A DNA stretch of 64,000 nucleotides, from contig NZ_SRYB01000014.1 in the NCBI RefSeq assembly GCF_004793975.1, positions 47,622 to 111,621 of the forward strand, given 5' to 3'. The notes under the pieces are model-generated. The model did not search any database and had not been told where the DNA came from. It worked only from the letters and a program-made list of their open reading frames with translations. Of this stretch, positions 34,214 through 43,664 are shown piece after piece. How positions within the stretch are numbered: position 1 is the stretch's first letter; the number at the start of each line of letters is the position of its first letter. This stretch comes from Lepagella muris. Lineage in GTDB: Bacteria > Bacteroidota > Bacteroidia > Bacteroidales > Muribaculaceae. A program made the position numbers and the translations under genes.

Positions 34214-34480
34214 AAAATTAAAACCCTCCACGAATACAAAAAGGACTATAAACGCTTTCGAAACAATCCCAAGAAGGTGCAGAAATTGTTTAAAGTGCTT
34301 TCTATGCTTCAAAATGAGATACCAATTCCACAAGAGTACAATCCACACATGCTCACAGTGAATTATGCCAGACACATGGAATGTCATATTGATGGAGACT
34401 TCCTACTTATATGGTTTGATCCGGATACAGACGAAATTGATTTGGTAAGACTTGGCTCTCATTCTGACCTATTCGGCTAA
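34210..34480 (+). pseudogene. YafQ-family toxin with a one-base frameshift after the start
   Basis: From the overlapping ATG at 34210 the frame reads ATG AAA AAT TAA and stops. If one A of the five-A run is removed, it reads ATG AAA ATT AAA ACC CTC and continues into HEYKKDYKRFRNNPKKV and the rest of a complete YafQ-like ribonuclease (LFKVLSMLQNEIPIP...HMECHIDGDFLLIWF...LVRLGSHSDLFG, with the C-terminal catalytic histidine). So the toxin is intact except for one extra base. A GTG at 34277 would give only the last 67 residues. Confidence 0.85.
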
Positions 34481-34507
34481 CTACACTTTTTTTCAACATA
34501 ACACACC

Positions 34508-34598
34508 GATTGTATACGAAAGGAGTTTGTATCGGTTGTTTCACCCCGAAACAACCGATACAACCGATACAAGTGATACAAGCGATACAACGGATATT
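34508..34598. repeat. GATACAA ladder and hairpin between convergent genes
   Basis: GTATCGGTTGTTTC pairs with GAAACAACCGATAC over ACCCC at 34528-34561. Then come 9-base units AACCGATAC, AAGTGATAC, AAGCGATAC and AACGGATAT. It has the same architecture as the other ladders but a different unit. It is probably the shared terminator of the toxin gene and the leftward permease. Confidence 0.75.
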
Positions 34599-34636
34599 GG
34601 GTCGGATGGTGGCGAGGAGGGTTGGTGGGGATAAGG

Positions 34637-37015
34637 TCAGTTTTGGTAGAGGGCTTTGATGGGGTTTTCGGAGGCGGAACGGTGGGCGCGGATGATGACG
34701 CAGATGAAAACTATGAGGTAGATCACCAACATGCTGAGGATTGTCAGCGGCACGCTCTGCGATATGTGCTGCGGATAGTTGGAGAGCCAACTTTCAGTGC
34801 TGATCCAGCCAAGAATAGCCCCACATGACATCGAGGGTAATGCTATCATTGTTATCTTCCTGATTAGCATCTTCATTATGTCGCTTGTGTCGGCACCGTT
34901 GACCTTGCGTATCGCTATCTCACGACGGCGGCTGTTGAGCATGTCGCTTACGTAGCCTATCAATCCGGCAAGCGTGATGACGAGCGCGATGATGCAACAT
35001 GCCACGAGAGAATCCCGCAGGTTGCGGTCGCTTGTGTATGACTGGTTGACGAGAAGACGGTATGATTCCGCCATCAACTCTGCATCAGGCACCACCTTAC
35101 GTATCGCCTGATTGACTGCTGCTATATTTTCAGATGAAATTTCACCAAGCCTGACAACAACATTACCCGGCAGCCATAACTCATTATTGGGATTGTCATG
35201 GAATATCACCTGCGGACGCTCATCAAATCCCTGAGCCGTACCAACCTTCATATCTTCAAAGACGCCTACCACCTTGAATCGATCGCTCTCGTTTTTGCTA
35301 TGTTCGCTGAAAATAAATTCCCAGCCTATCGGCGAATCCTCAAGCGATGCAACAGCTCTCATCTTATCCACAAACGACCTACTCACCATTACGTTGCGTT
35401 CATTTGATTCTCCGGGATGGAAGCCGTTACCCTCTATCACCGGCACTCCCATCGTCTCAAACCATCCGTCGGTCACGAAATATAGATCCGTATAATTAAA
35501 CAGTTCCTTATAATCTCCGGGGAGGGAAACATTATTGCCAGATTGCATACTTATCGGTAGACTGCACGCCATTGCTACCCCCTCCACCTGCGGCAGACGC
35601 GAGATCTCCGAGACTATCGCCTCACGCTGACTCTTTTCAAGCGTGGAAAGATTGGCATAAAGTAGATTATCCACCTCATATCCGAGGTCATAATCCATCA
35701 TGTAGTTATACTGACGGGTGATATTCATGAGCATCACCGCCACGTAGGCAGCTCCGGCAAATTCCACAAACAGAAGGCTCTTCTTCCAGATGCCACGCGA
35801 TGACCTCAACCTGCGGAATGCCCCGGTCACAGGAATACGCATGAAGAAGAAGGAGGGGACGCATACCGTAATCAACAGTATCACGCCGATGATTCCCAGA
35901 AGTATAGCGAGCGAAGCGGGGGTGAATAGAGCCTCATAGCTCACCTCTAAAATCCCCTCCACCATATCCTTAAACGCGAACGCCATGACGACTCCGAGCA
36001 GAAGCGCGAGAATGAGGTTCACAAGAGATTCCTCCGCCACTATGCCTACTATCCCACGTCCGGATATGCCATAGCATTTGCGCACCGCTATCTCCTTGAC
36101 TCTCACTCCCAATGATGAGAGCACTATCAATATATAGTTGAGCACGGCAATCACAATCATGACCGCTGCCACAAGAAGCATCATATTGTTAAGGTTTCTC
36201 ACCTTGGCATCCTCACGGTGGAGTTCAGCCATACGCATAAGACCGTAGCTGAGATCTAACCCCGATTCCTCAAGCTGACTCAAATCCACATGTTTCTCCT
36301 GCACCTTGCGCATCTTCGGCACCACCTCTGACGGGACGACATTCTCACGCAGTTTCACGAAACCCATGTAGCGGTCATTGCCAAGCCAGTTTTCCAACGA
36401 CCATTTCGGGAAAGCATAGATAGACGTCAGAGCATCATAACGCAATGTGCTGTTCTCCGGACAATCCTCATACACACCCTCCACCGTAAGTTTCCAATCA
36501 TCATACCCTTCAGGCACTATTGTCTTACCTATGGCAGACTCCACGCCTCCGAGTTTCTCCGCTACCGAGCGCGATACCATCAATCCCAATGGCTTACCAA
36601 GCACCTGACGCGGATCGCCAATAAGCACTTTCGTACTGAACACGTCAAACCAGAGTGAATCGGCAAGAATGAGATTCATTTTGATTTTATCCTCATCTCC
36701 AATCTTAAATTTCGTCTCCGGATCAAACATCAGCGTCATGCGCGTAGCTGCCTCCACTTCAGGAATCTCAGCCATCATGCCGGGGGCGACACCGCCACTT
36801 ATCTGACCATACTCCTTATCCTCTCCGTCGGTAGTGCGCGTCACGTAGGTGCGCAACTGGTAGACGCGTTCATTATCCGGGAAGTAGGTATCATACGATG
36901 ATTCAAAATGCACTTTCGCTATCAGCATCAAGCCCGCAGTGATGCCGAATGCGAGGCATATTATCTTCAGCAGATTGCTTCGTCCCTTACGGAACAGATT
37001 TCGGAATGGATTCAT
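34637..37015 (-). CDS. FtsX/MacB-type ABC transporter permease
   Basis: 792 residues with two FtsX-type halves. A first membrane helix (LLKIICLAFGITAGLMLIAKV) is followed by a periplasmic MacB core domain. Three helices follow near 280-410 (MMLLVAAVMIVIAVLNYILIVLSSLGVRVKEIAVRKCYG, with the coupling segment). There is a second periplasmic region, then three final helices (CCIIALVITLAGLIGYVSDML...RREIAIRKVNGA). This double arrangement is common for Bacteroidetes permeases that work with a separate ATPase in lipoprotein or antimicrobial peptide transport. No ATPase gene is adjacent. It is convergent with the toxin-antitoxin pair. Confidence 0.88.
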   Translation of the reverse strand: MNPFRNLFRKGRSNLLKIICLAFGITAGLMLIAKVHFESSYDTYFPDNERVYQLRTYVTRTTDGEDKEYGQISGGVAPGMMAEIPEVEAATRMTLMFDPETKFKIGDEDKIKMNLILADSLWFDVFSTKVLIGDPRQVLGKPLGLMVSRSVAEKLGGVESAIGKTIVPEGYDDWKLTVEGVYEDCPENSTLRYDALTSIYAFPKWSLENWLGNDRYMGFVKLRENVVPSEVVPKMRKVQEKHVDLSQLEESGLDLSYGLMRMAELHREDAKVRNLNNMMLLVAAVMIVIAVLNYILIVLSSLGVRVKEIAVRKCYGISGRGIVGIVAEESLVNLILALLLGVVMAFAFKDMVEGILEVSYEALFTPASLAILLGIIGVILLITVCVPSFFFMRIPVTGAFRRLRSSRGIWKKSLLFVEFAGAAYVAVMLMNITRQYNYMMDYDLGYEVDNLLYANLSTLEKSQREAIVSEISRLPQVEGVAMACSLPISMQSGNNVSLPGDYKELFNYTDLYFVTDGWFETMGVPVIEGNGFHPGESNERNVMVSRSFVDKMRAVASLEDSPIGWEFIFSEHSKNESDRFKVVGVFEDMKVGTAQGFDERPQVIFHDNPNNELWLPGNVVVRLGEISSENIAAVNQAIRKVVPDAELMAESYRLLVNQSYTSDRNLRDSLVACCIIALVITLAGLIGYVSDMLNSRRREIAIRKVNGADTSDIMKMLIRKITMIALPSMSCGAILGWISTESWLSNYPQHISQSVPLTILSMLVIYLIVFICVIIRAHRSASENPIKALYQN

Positions 37016-37359
37016 AATGTCTTTATTTTCGTTATTCGTTTCTATTTTCTGTCAAACTACCGTAGGCAGGCGATGCCCTCCTCATGAATACGTCTCTCTC
37101 CGAATCCATGAGGAGGATACATCCGCACATTTATTACGATAAGAGTTGTTTTCACACAAATGTTTCACAATTGACGTGCCAACTTCGCAATCATCTGTAT
37201 ATCAACATCAACAATCACACCACACATTTCTCAATGTCAAATAATCATACACTCCACCGTAAAAAATTCACACATATCACCATCAGCCTACACCAAGACG
37301 ACATACCATAACTACGCCTTATAATAAGACTTCTTCTCATAAAAATGGTAGTGGAAATA

Positions 37360-37390
37360 TTGTGATGTATCATATTTTTATCTAACTTTG
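37360..37390 (+). promoter_or_regulatory. Bacteroidetes promoter of the prolyl oligopeptidase gene
   Basis: TTG at 37360-37362, 20 bases, TAACTTTG at 37383-37390, about 78 bases before the start codon. This is an excellent consensus match. The rest of the 452-base gap 37016-37467 is A/T-rich and shows no gene. Confidence 0.7.
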
Positions 37391-37467
37391 TAATCGTCAG
37401 AAGGCTTACATCATGAAGCCGGAGAAACTTCCATGAAAGCCTCCTAATTACCCAAAACCTTCTATTT

Positions 37468-39600
37468 ATGAACCGAATTCTAAAAACAGCACTCATGTCT
37501 GCAATGACCGGAATGGTGGTGGCTTCTTGCTCCAGCAACGCGAAACTGGAGTATCCGGAGGCTCCGACCGACAAGACCGTATCCGACAATTATTTCGGAA
37601 CCACTGTCAACGATCCCTACCGCCCCCTTGAAAATGACACAGCGCCCGCCACTCTTGAATGGGTGAAAGCTGAGAACGCTCTTACAGAGTCTTATCTCTC
37701 AAAGATACCTTATCGCGAGCAAATACGCGCACGTCTCTCGGAACTCAACAACTACAAGAAGACCGGTCTCCCCTCCAAACATAAGGATGGGAAATACTAC
37801 TTCTATGAGAACGACGGATTGCAGAACCAAAGCGTGCTGTATCGCACCGATTCCCTTAACGGAAAACCGGAGGTATTTCTCGATCCAAACACCCTGTCGG
37901 AAGATGGCACTGTCGCACTTCAAGGTCTGAGTTTCTCAAACGACGGAAAATATGCCGCCTACATAATCTCCCGAAGTGGATCAGACTGGAATGAGATTTT
38001 CGTGATGGACGCAAAGACTCTCCAGCCTCTCAACGACCATATCGAATGGGCAAAATTCACCGATGCCTCATGGGACGGCGACGGATTCTACTACAGCTCC
38101 TACCCGCGTCCGGAAAAAGGCAAGGAGTTCTCCAATGCCAATGAGAACCATCAGGTGTATTACCATAAAATAGGCACGCCGCAGAGTGAGGATCGTCTTG
38201 TGTATGAAGACAAGGCTAATCCACTGTATTTCCATTCCGTCTACGTGCCGGAGGATGAGAACTGGATGTTCCTGACCGCATCCGGTCAAGGTCTCGGCAA
38301 CGCGCTGAAAGTGAAGAATCTGAAGAAAGGTGGCGACTGGAAAGTGATGGAGCCTTCGCAGGATTATGAGATGACCGTGATGGACGTGATGGGCGATAAT
38401 GCCTATATACTGACCAACTGGAATGCCCCGAAGAACCGTCTCATGCTTGCTGACCTCAACAATCCGGCTAAGGAGAACTGGAAGGAGATCATTCCGGAAC
38501 AGAAGGGAGTGATGAAAGGTATGCAGTTTGCCGGCGACAAGATGATCTTAACTATGGAGGAGGATGCTGCGGAACACGCCTATATATATAAGCCGTCGGG
38601 CGAACTCATCAGGGAGATGCAGTTCCCGACCTTCGGCACCGTGGGTATTTCCTCCGACAAGGATCACAATGAGGTGTACTACGCACTCACCTCTTTCGCC
38701 TACCCGTCATCCCGCTATTCCTACGATATGACCACGGGGGAAAGTAAATTCATCGGTGCTCCGGAGATAAAGGATTTCAATATGGATGATTACGTGACCG
38801 AACAGGTGTTCTACCCGTCGGCAGACGGCACAAAGATACCTATGTTCCTCACATATAAGAAAGGTCTGGAGAAGAACGGCAAGAACCCGGTATATCTCTA
38901 TGGATATGGCGGCTTCAACGTATCGCTTACCCCCGGATTCTCCGCCAACCGACTGCTTTGGCTTGAAAACGGCGGTATCTACGCACAGGCAAACCTACGT
39001 GGCGGTTCTGAATATGGTGAGGAATGGCACCTTGCCGGCACAAAGATGAACAAGATGAACGTATTCAACGACTTCATCGGTGCGGCTGAATATCTCATCC
39101 AAGAAGGCTGGACCTCTCCGGAGGATATAGCCATTGTCGGCGGCAGCAACGGCGGTCTGCTCGTAGGTGCTACAGTCAACCTGCGTCCCGATCTCTTCAA
39201 GGTGGCAATTCCGGAAGTGGGCGTTATGGATATGATGCGCTATCATCTCTTCACGATCGGTTGGAACTGGGCTTCCGACTACGGCACGAGTGCTGACTCC
39301 AAGGAGATGGCGGATTATCTTCTCTCCTACTCCCCGCTGCACACTATAAAGAACGATGGCACACCCTACCCCGCCATACTCGTGACTACCGCTGACCATG
39401 ACGACCGTGTGGTTCCGGCTCACTCATTCAAGTATGCAGCCACCCTTCAGGCTTCCGACACCGGGGATGCCCCTAAACTCATCCGCATCGACAGCAAGGC
39501 GGGTCACGGCGGTGGAAAACCGATGTCAAAAGTGATCGACGAATATACCGACGTGTATTCCTTCATATTCAACAATATCGGCATGACACCGAAAAAATGA
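37468..39600 (+). CDS. S9A prolyl oligopeptidase, lipoprotein form
   Basis: 710 residues. A lipoprotein signal ends at VVASCSS (cysteine near residue 22), so the enzyme is probably membrane-anchored in the periplasm. The N-terminal part is the seven-bladed propeller that starts with DPYRPLENDTAPATLEWV. The C-terminal alpha/beta hydrolase has GGSNGG (catalytic Ser near 560), DHDDRVVP (Asp near 646) and AGHGGG (His near 679). The enzyme cleaves short peptides after proline. It is monocistronic with its own promoter and terminator. Confidence 0.93.
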   Translation: MNRILKTALMSAMTGMVVASCSSNAKLEYPEAPTDKTVSDNYFGTTVNDPYRPLENDTAPATLEWVKAENALTESYLSKIPYREQIRARLSELNNYKKTGLPSKHKDGKYYFYENDGLQNQSVLYRTDSLNGKPEVFLDPNTLSEDGTVALQGLSFSNDGKYAAYIISRSGSDWNEIFVMDAKTLQPLNDHIEWAKFTDASWDGDGFYYSSYPRPEKGKEFSNANENHQVYYHKIGTPQSEDRLVYEDKANPLYFHSVYVPEDENWMFLTASGQGLGNALKVKNLKKGGDWKVMEPSQDYEMTVMDVMGDNAYILTNWNAPKNRLMLADLNNPAKENWKEIIPEQKGVMKGMQFAGDKMILTMEEDAAEHAYIYKPSGELIREMQFPTFGTVGISSDKDHNEVYYALTSFAYPSSRYSYDMTTGESKFIGAPEIKDFNMDDYVTEQVFYPSADGTKIPMFLTYKKGLEKNGKNPVYLYGYGGFNVSLTPGFSANRLLWLENGGIYAQANLRGGSEYGEEWHLAGTKMNKMNVFNDFIGAAEYLIQEGWTSPEDIAIVGGSNGGLLVGATVNLRPDLFKVAIPEVGVMDMMRYHLFTIGWNWASDYGTSADSKEMADYLLSYSPLHTIKNDGTPYPAILVTTADHDDRVVPAHSFKYAATLQASDTGDAPKLIRIDSKAGHGGGKPMSKVIDEYTDVYSFIFNNIGMTPKK

Positions 39601-39642
39601 CACCGAAAAAAATTTCTTAGAATAATTTCAGGTCATAACGTG

Positions 39643-39678
39643 GAGTCTTCCGTCCAACAGGGCGGGAGACTCTTTGTT
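39643..39678 (+). terminator. Terminator after the prolyl oligopeptidase
   Basis: GAGTCTTCCGTCC, AACA and GGGCGGGAGACTC form a 13-bp stem with two G-T pairs, followed by TTTGTTT. Confidence 0.85.
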
Positions 39679-39809
39679 TAGTGAGCAATTTGTCGTTCAA
39701 AATAACTCTTTACCACATAGATTAACGCATATTTTATGTATTTCCGCCACTTTTAACGCATATTTTCCGTTTTCTTCATCAATTATAATGGTTTATAAAT
39801 GATTTTTAT

Positions 39810-39817
39810 TAATTTTG
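39810..39817 (+). promoter_or_regulatory. -7 box TAATTTTG upstream of lysC
   Basis: A perfect TAnnTTTG box 77 bases before the lysC ATG at 39894. No convincing -33 TTG is seen. Confidence 0.5.
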
Positions 39818-39893
39818 CAAAAAATTTTCTACAGGTATTTTCAACAGTGTCTTATCCGACACTTTAGATACGTCCGTTTATTCGATCTTTATT

Positions 39894-41204
39894 ATGAAGG
39901 TAATGAAATTTGGTGGCACTTCAGTAGGAAGCGCACAAAGAATGAAGAACATGGTGGCTCTCGTCGCCGCAGAAGGGAATGTATTGGTGGTGCTCAGCGC
40001 AATGTCAGGCACGACCAATAGCCTTATAAGTATATCACAAAGCATCCACGATTCAGAGTTTGGCAATGCCCGAAAACAGATCGATGACCTTGAGACAAAA
40101 TATAAGAACACCGCAGCTGAACTATTGTCGGATCCGGAACTTCTCGGCAAGGCGGATGCTTACATCAACAAGGTATTCTCTGACCTTCGCTCCTACGTAG
40201 ACCGTCCGTTCTCTATCAAGGAGGAGAAAGAGGTGGTTGCATTCGGCGAGAAGCTCTCCACTAATCTTGTCGCGCTCTACATGAAGCAGCAGGGTCTTGA
40301 CTCCGTGCTACTCGATGCCACTGAATTCATACGTATTGACCGTGACGGCGAGCCGGATCAGGCTTACATCAAGGAGAAGGCTAACGCTGTCATTGCAGCC
40401 GATCCCGACCATAAAATCTATCTGACACAAGGATTTATCTGCCGCAATATGGATGGCGAGATCGACAACCTCCAGCGTGGCGGAAGCGACTACTCCGCAT
40501 CCTTGCTCGGTGCGGCTCTCAATGCAGAGGAGATACAGATCTGGACCGACATAGACGGAATGCACAACAACGACCCCCGTTTCGTAGAGGGCACAAGCCC
40601 TGTAAGTGAGCTTCATTTCGAGGAGGCTGCCGAGCTGGCATATTTCGGTGCGAAAATCCTTCACCCTACATGTGTGCAACCTGCCAAATTTGCAAATATT
40701 CCGGTAAGACTGCTCAACACCATGGAGCCGGAAGCTCCCGGAACAACCATATATAATGCTGCCCCGACCCACACCATAAAGGCTGTGGCGGCTAAAGATA
40801 ACATCACTGCAATCAAAATCAAGAGTAGCCACATGCTTCTCGCCTACGGATTCCTCTGTAAGGTGTTTGAGATTTTCGAGAAGTATCACACTCCGATCGA
40901 CATGATCACCACTTCAGAGGTAGGCGTCTCCGTCACTATCGACAACGAACGCTACATCAAGGAGATCGAGAAAGAACTTGCCATGTTTGGCGACGTCACT
41001 GTAGATCATGACATGGTGATCGTCTGCGTCGTGGGCGACCTCGAATGGCAGAACCGTGGTTTTGAGGCTGCTGTGGTCAATGCCCTTAAAGACATACCCG
41101 TCAGAATGATATCCTACGGCGGTAGCAACTACAATATCTCTCTGCTGATCAGGAAAGAGGATAAGATCAATGCCCTCAAACTGCTCAGCGAGAACCTATT
41201 CTGA
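39894..41204 (+). CDS. lysC: Aspartate kinase
   Basis: 436 residues. The N-terminal KFGGTSVG phosphate-binding motif, the FGEKLSTNLVA segment and the RGGSDYSASLLGAAL aspartate-binding motif define the kinase domain. Two ACT domains follow (DMITTSEVGVSVTID and the last 60 residues), which normally sense lysine or threonine. It phosphorylates aspartate, the first step of lysine, threonine and methionine synthesis. It is the monofunctional form, with no homoserine dehydrogenase fused. It is 17 bases from lysA, so both are cotranscribed for diaminopimelate and lysine synthesis. Confidence 0.95.
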   Translation: MKVMKFGGTSVGSAQRMKNMVALVAAEGNVLVVLSAMSGTTNSLISISQSIHDSEFGNARKQIDDLETKYKNTAAELLSDPELLGKADAYINKVFSDLRSYVDRPFSIKEEKEVVAFGEKLSTNLVALYMKQQGLDSVLLDATEFIRIDRDGEPDQAYIKEKANAVIAADPDHKIYLTQGFICRNMDGEIDNLQRGGSDYSASLLGAALNAEEIQIWTDIDGMHNNDPRFVEGTSPVSELHFEEAAELAYFGAKILHPTCVQPAKFANIPVRLLNTMEPEAPGTTIYNAAPTHTIKAVAAKDNITAIKIKSSHMLLAYGFLCKVFEIFEKYHTPIDMITTSEVGVSVTIDNERYIKEIEKELAMFGDVTVDHDMVIVCVVGDLEWQNRGFEAAVVNALKDIPVRMISYGGSNYNISLLIRKEDKINALKLLSENLF

Positions 41205-41221
41205 TTATAACTATTAATATT

Positions 41222-42367
41222 TTGAAGACATACTTCCCATTGGACAGGCTTCGCGCCGAGTCCACGCCATTTTATTACTATGATATGCAACTTCTTGATG
41301 AGACAATCAACTGCATCAAGAAATCGGCTGCATATCCCGGTTTCTACGTGCATTATGCCGTGAAGGCTAACGCAAATCCGGAAATACTGAAACGAATCGC
41401 CGCTGCCGGCATGGGTGCCGATACTGTGAGCATCGGCGAGATAAAGGCTGCTATCGATGCCGGATTCCCGGCTCCCAAAATCGTGTTCGCCGGAGTGGGC
41501 AAGACCGATGAGGAGATTGCCATCTCTCTTGAATATGGCATCGGTTGCTTCAATGCCGAATCCGAACCGGAAATCGATGCTATTGAGGAGATCGCCAAAT
41601 CGCAAGGGAGAATCGCACCCGTGGCGTTGCGCGTGAACCCGGAAATCGACGCGCATACCCATCACTACATCACTACTGGGCTTGCTGAAAACAAATTCGG
41701 TATAGCTCTCTCGATGTTGGGCAGACTTATAGAGCGTTGCATCAATTCGGAATATATAGATTTCAAGGGATTGCATTTCCATATCGGTTCACAAATCACC
41801 GATCTCACCCCGTTCAAGATTCTTTGCGAGAGGATAAACGCCCTACAGGATGAATATGCCGACGTAGTGATACCCACAATCAACGTGGGGGGCGGATTAG
41901 GTATCGATTATGATGATCCGGATGGGAACCCGATTCCGGATTTCAAGCAATATTTCGACATTTTCCACGAGAATCTGAAACTCCGTCCGGGGCAACAGGT
42001 GCATTTCGAGTTGGGAAGATCCGTGGTGGCTCAATGTGGCTCACTCATTACCCGCGTGACATACGTCAAGGAGGGTGTCGGCAAGAAATTCGTGATTGTT
42101 GACGGCGGCATGACGGCACTCATACGTCCCGCACTCTATCAGGCACACCACAAGATCGAAAACATCACCTCAACGTCTCCGGAGATGGAACGCTACGACG
42201 TGGTTGGTCCGATATGCGAGTCATCCGACACGTTCGGTACAGACGAACTCCTCCCCACCACCCATCGTGGCGACCTCATAGCCCTACGTTCGGCAGGTGC
42301 ATACGGCGAGATAATGGCATCCGGCTACAATTGCCGTCCGCTCCCCTCCTCCCTCTTCAGCCGATAA
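41222..42367 (+). CDS. lysA: Diaminopimelate decarboxylase
   Basis: 381 residues, fold type III PLP enzyme. The PLP lysine lies in VHYAVKANANPEILK near residue 50. Family landmarks are GLHFHIGSQI, NVGGGLGIDYDDPDG, the VVAQCGSLITRV region, CESSDTF with the C-terminal active-site cysteine, and GAYGEIMASGYN. It decarboxylates meso-diaminopimelate to lysine. The start is a TTG (41222), chosen because homologues begin with a short KxxFPIDxF-like segment matched by LKTYFPLDRL. It is the last gene of the lysC operon. Confidence 0.93.
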   Translation: MKTYFPLDRLRAESTPFYYYDMQLLDETINCIKKSAAYPGFYVHYAVKANANPEILKRIAAAGMGADTVSIGEIKAAIDAGFPAPKIVFAGVGKTDEEIAISLEYGIGCFNAESEPEIDAIEEIAKSQGRIAPVALRVNPEIDAHTHHYITTGLAENKFGIALSMLGRLIERCINSEYIDFKGLHFHIGSQITDLTPFKILCERINALQDEYADVVIPTINVGGGLGIDYDDPDGNPIPDFKQYFDIFHENLKLRPGQQVHFELGRSVVAQCGSLITRVTYVKEGVGKKFVIVDGGMTALIRPALYQAHHKIENITSTSPEMERYDVVGPICESSDTFGTDELLPTTHRGDLIALRSAGAYGEIMASGYNCRPLPSSLFSR

Positions 42368-42389
42368 CCCTTCCCTAAATCTTTAAAAT

Positions 42390-42498
42390 TAAGCATTAAC
42401 AAAAGTAGGCATTTTATAAGTTGTCGTTTGGAATAATTTGTTATAGTCTAATATTACAACAATCTTCAACCTATAAAAAGAACTTTTGTTAATGCTTA
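42390..42498. repeat. 17-bp perfect inverted repeat at the edge of the BREX-like island
   Basis: 42390-42406 (TAAGCATTAACAAAAGT) and 42482-42498 are perfect complements 75 bases apart, in the gap between lysA and the convergent cysteine desulfurase gene. It may form a terminator with a large loop or be a footprint of insertion of the island. Confidence 0.8.
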
Positions 42499-42515
42499 TT
42501 TCTTATCAAGAGAAA

Positions 42516-43664
42516 TTAACTTCTATTGTTATATTTCTCTATACTCATATTTTTTAATATCGATGAAATTGAATTTGCAATTTCAATTGCGTCCTGTTCA
42601 GAGTTTTCCCTTCCTAAAGTAATTCTAATTGTTCCTTTTGCAACATCATCATCTAAACCAATAGCCTTTAATACATGAGAAATCTGAGTATTATTACTAT
42701 CACAAGCAGATCCCGTAGAAACAATTATTTTCTTTAAATCTAATCGGTGAAGAATCTGTTCACCACTAAATCCAGGAAATGACAAGCTGAGAAATCCAGG
42801 CAAATGATTAATTCCATTTCTTATAAAATTAACACCTTTTTTTAAAAGGCTATCCAATAAAATACACTCTATTTTTTTTAATTTTATCTGTGTATTCAAA
42901 AGATTGTCAACATTTTCTTTCAATGCAATAGCCATCCCAACAACAGCAGGAACATTTTCTGTCCCGGCTCTATTTCCTAATTCTTGACCTCCTCCATTTA
43001 ATAGAGGATAAAGACTTACTGATCTTTTCTTATATAAAAAACCAACTCCTTTTGGTCCATTAAATTTGTGAGCAGATGCTGATAATAAATCTATATCCAA
43101 AGTTTTAACATCAATATGAGTATGCCCTACAGCTTGAACTGCATCAGTATGAAATATCAAGTTATTATCGTGTGCAAATTTTATTAAACTTTCAATTGGT
43201 TGTAAAGTACCAATTTCATTATTAACCATCATAATTGACATTATCCCATGCATATTTTGAATTTTATTCAAAATATTTGAAACATCAACAATTCCATTTT
43301 TATCAACATTAAGGAAATGTACACTCCCACCTAAAGATTTAACTTGTTCACATGGCTTTAAAATTGCATTATGCTCAATCATTGAAGTAACTACATCCCA
43401 ATTTTGAAATATTGCATTTTTAATTACAAAATTATCACTTTCTGTTCCACCAGAAGTAAAAATAATTTCCTCCGTCTTTGCTCCAATACATTCTGCAATA
43501 ATTTCCCTTGATACATTAACTGCTTTTTTTGCTTCTCTTGAAAAAGAATATAATTGAGATGGATTTGCATATATATCTTTATAGAAAGGAAGCATAGCAT
43601 CCAATGCTGCCTCACTTAATTTTGAAGTTGCAGCATTATCAGCATATATATATTTTTTTACCAT
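42516..43664 (-). CDS. Cysteine desulfurase (IscS/DndA-like)
   Basis: 382 residues from the ATG at 43664; a GTG at 43667 is less likely. It is a fold type I PLP enzyme: DNAATSKLSEAALDAM start, HTDAVQAVGHTHIDV, SAHKFNGPKGVGFLYKK with the PLP lysine near 199, RAGTENVPAVVGMA, and STGSACDSNN with the catalytic cysteine near 318. It takes sulfur from cysteine onto its own cysteine for delivery to an acceptor. The start overlaps the mini-protein stop by one base, and it is the last gene of the BREX-like operon, so it is probably a dedicated sulfur donor as DndA is for DndC, not a housekeeping IscS/SufS. Confidence 0.92.
   Translation of the reverse strand: MVKKYIYADNAATSKLSEAALDAMLPFYKDIYANPSQLYSFSREAKKAVNVSREIIAECIGAKTEEIIFTSGGTESDNFVIKNAIFQNWDVVTSMIEHNAILKPCEQVKSLGGSVHFLNVDKNGIVDVSNILNKIQNMHGIMSIMMVNNEIGTLQPIESLIKFAHDNNLIFHTDAVQAVGHTHIDVKTLDIDLLSASAHKFNGPKGVGFLYKKRSVSLYPLLNGGGQELGNRAGTENVPAVVGMAIALKENVDNLLNTQIKLKKIECILLDSLLKKGVNFIRNGINHLPGFLSLSFPGFSGEQILHRLDLKKIIVSTGSACDSNNTQISHVLKAIGLDDDVAKGTIRITLGRENSEQDAIEIANSISSILKNMSIEKYNNRS

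Noticed and set aside
35198..35495. Small ORFs within the FtsX-type permease region
   Set aside because: They lie antisense to a continuous 792-residue reading frame with clear membrane and periplasmic domains.
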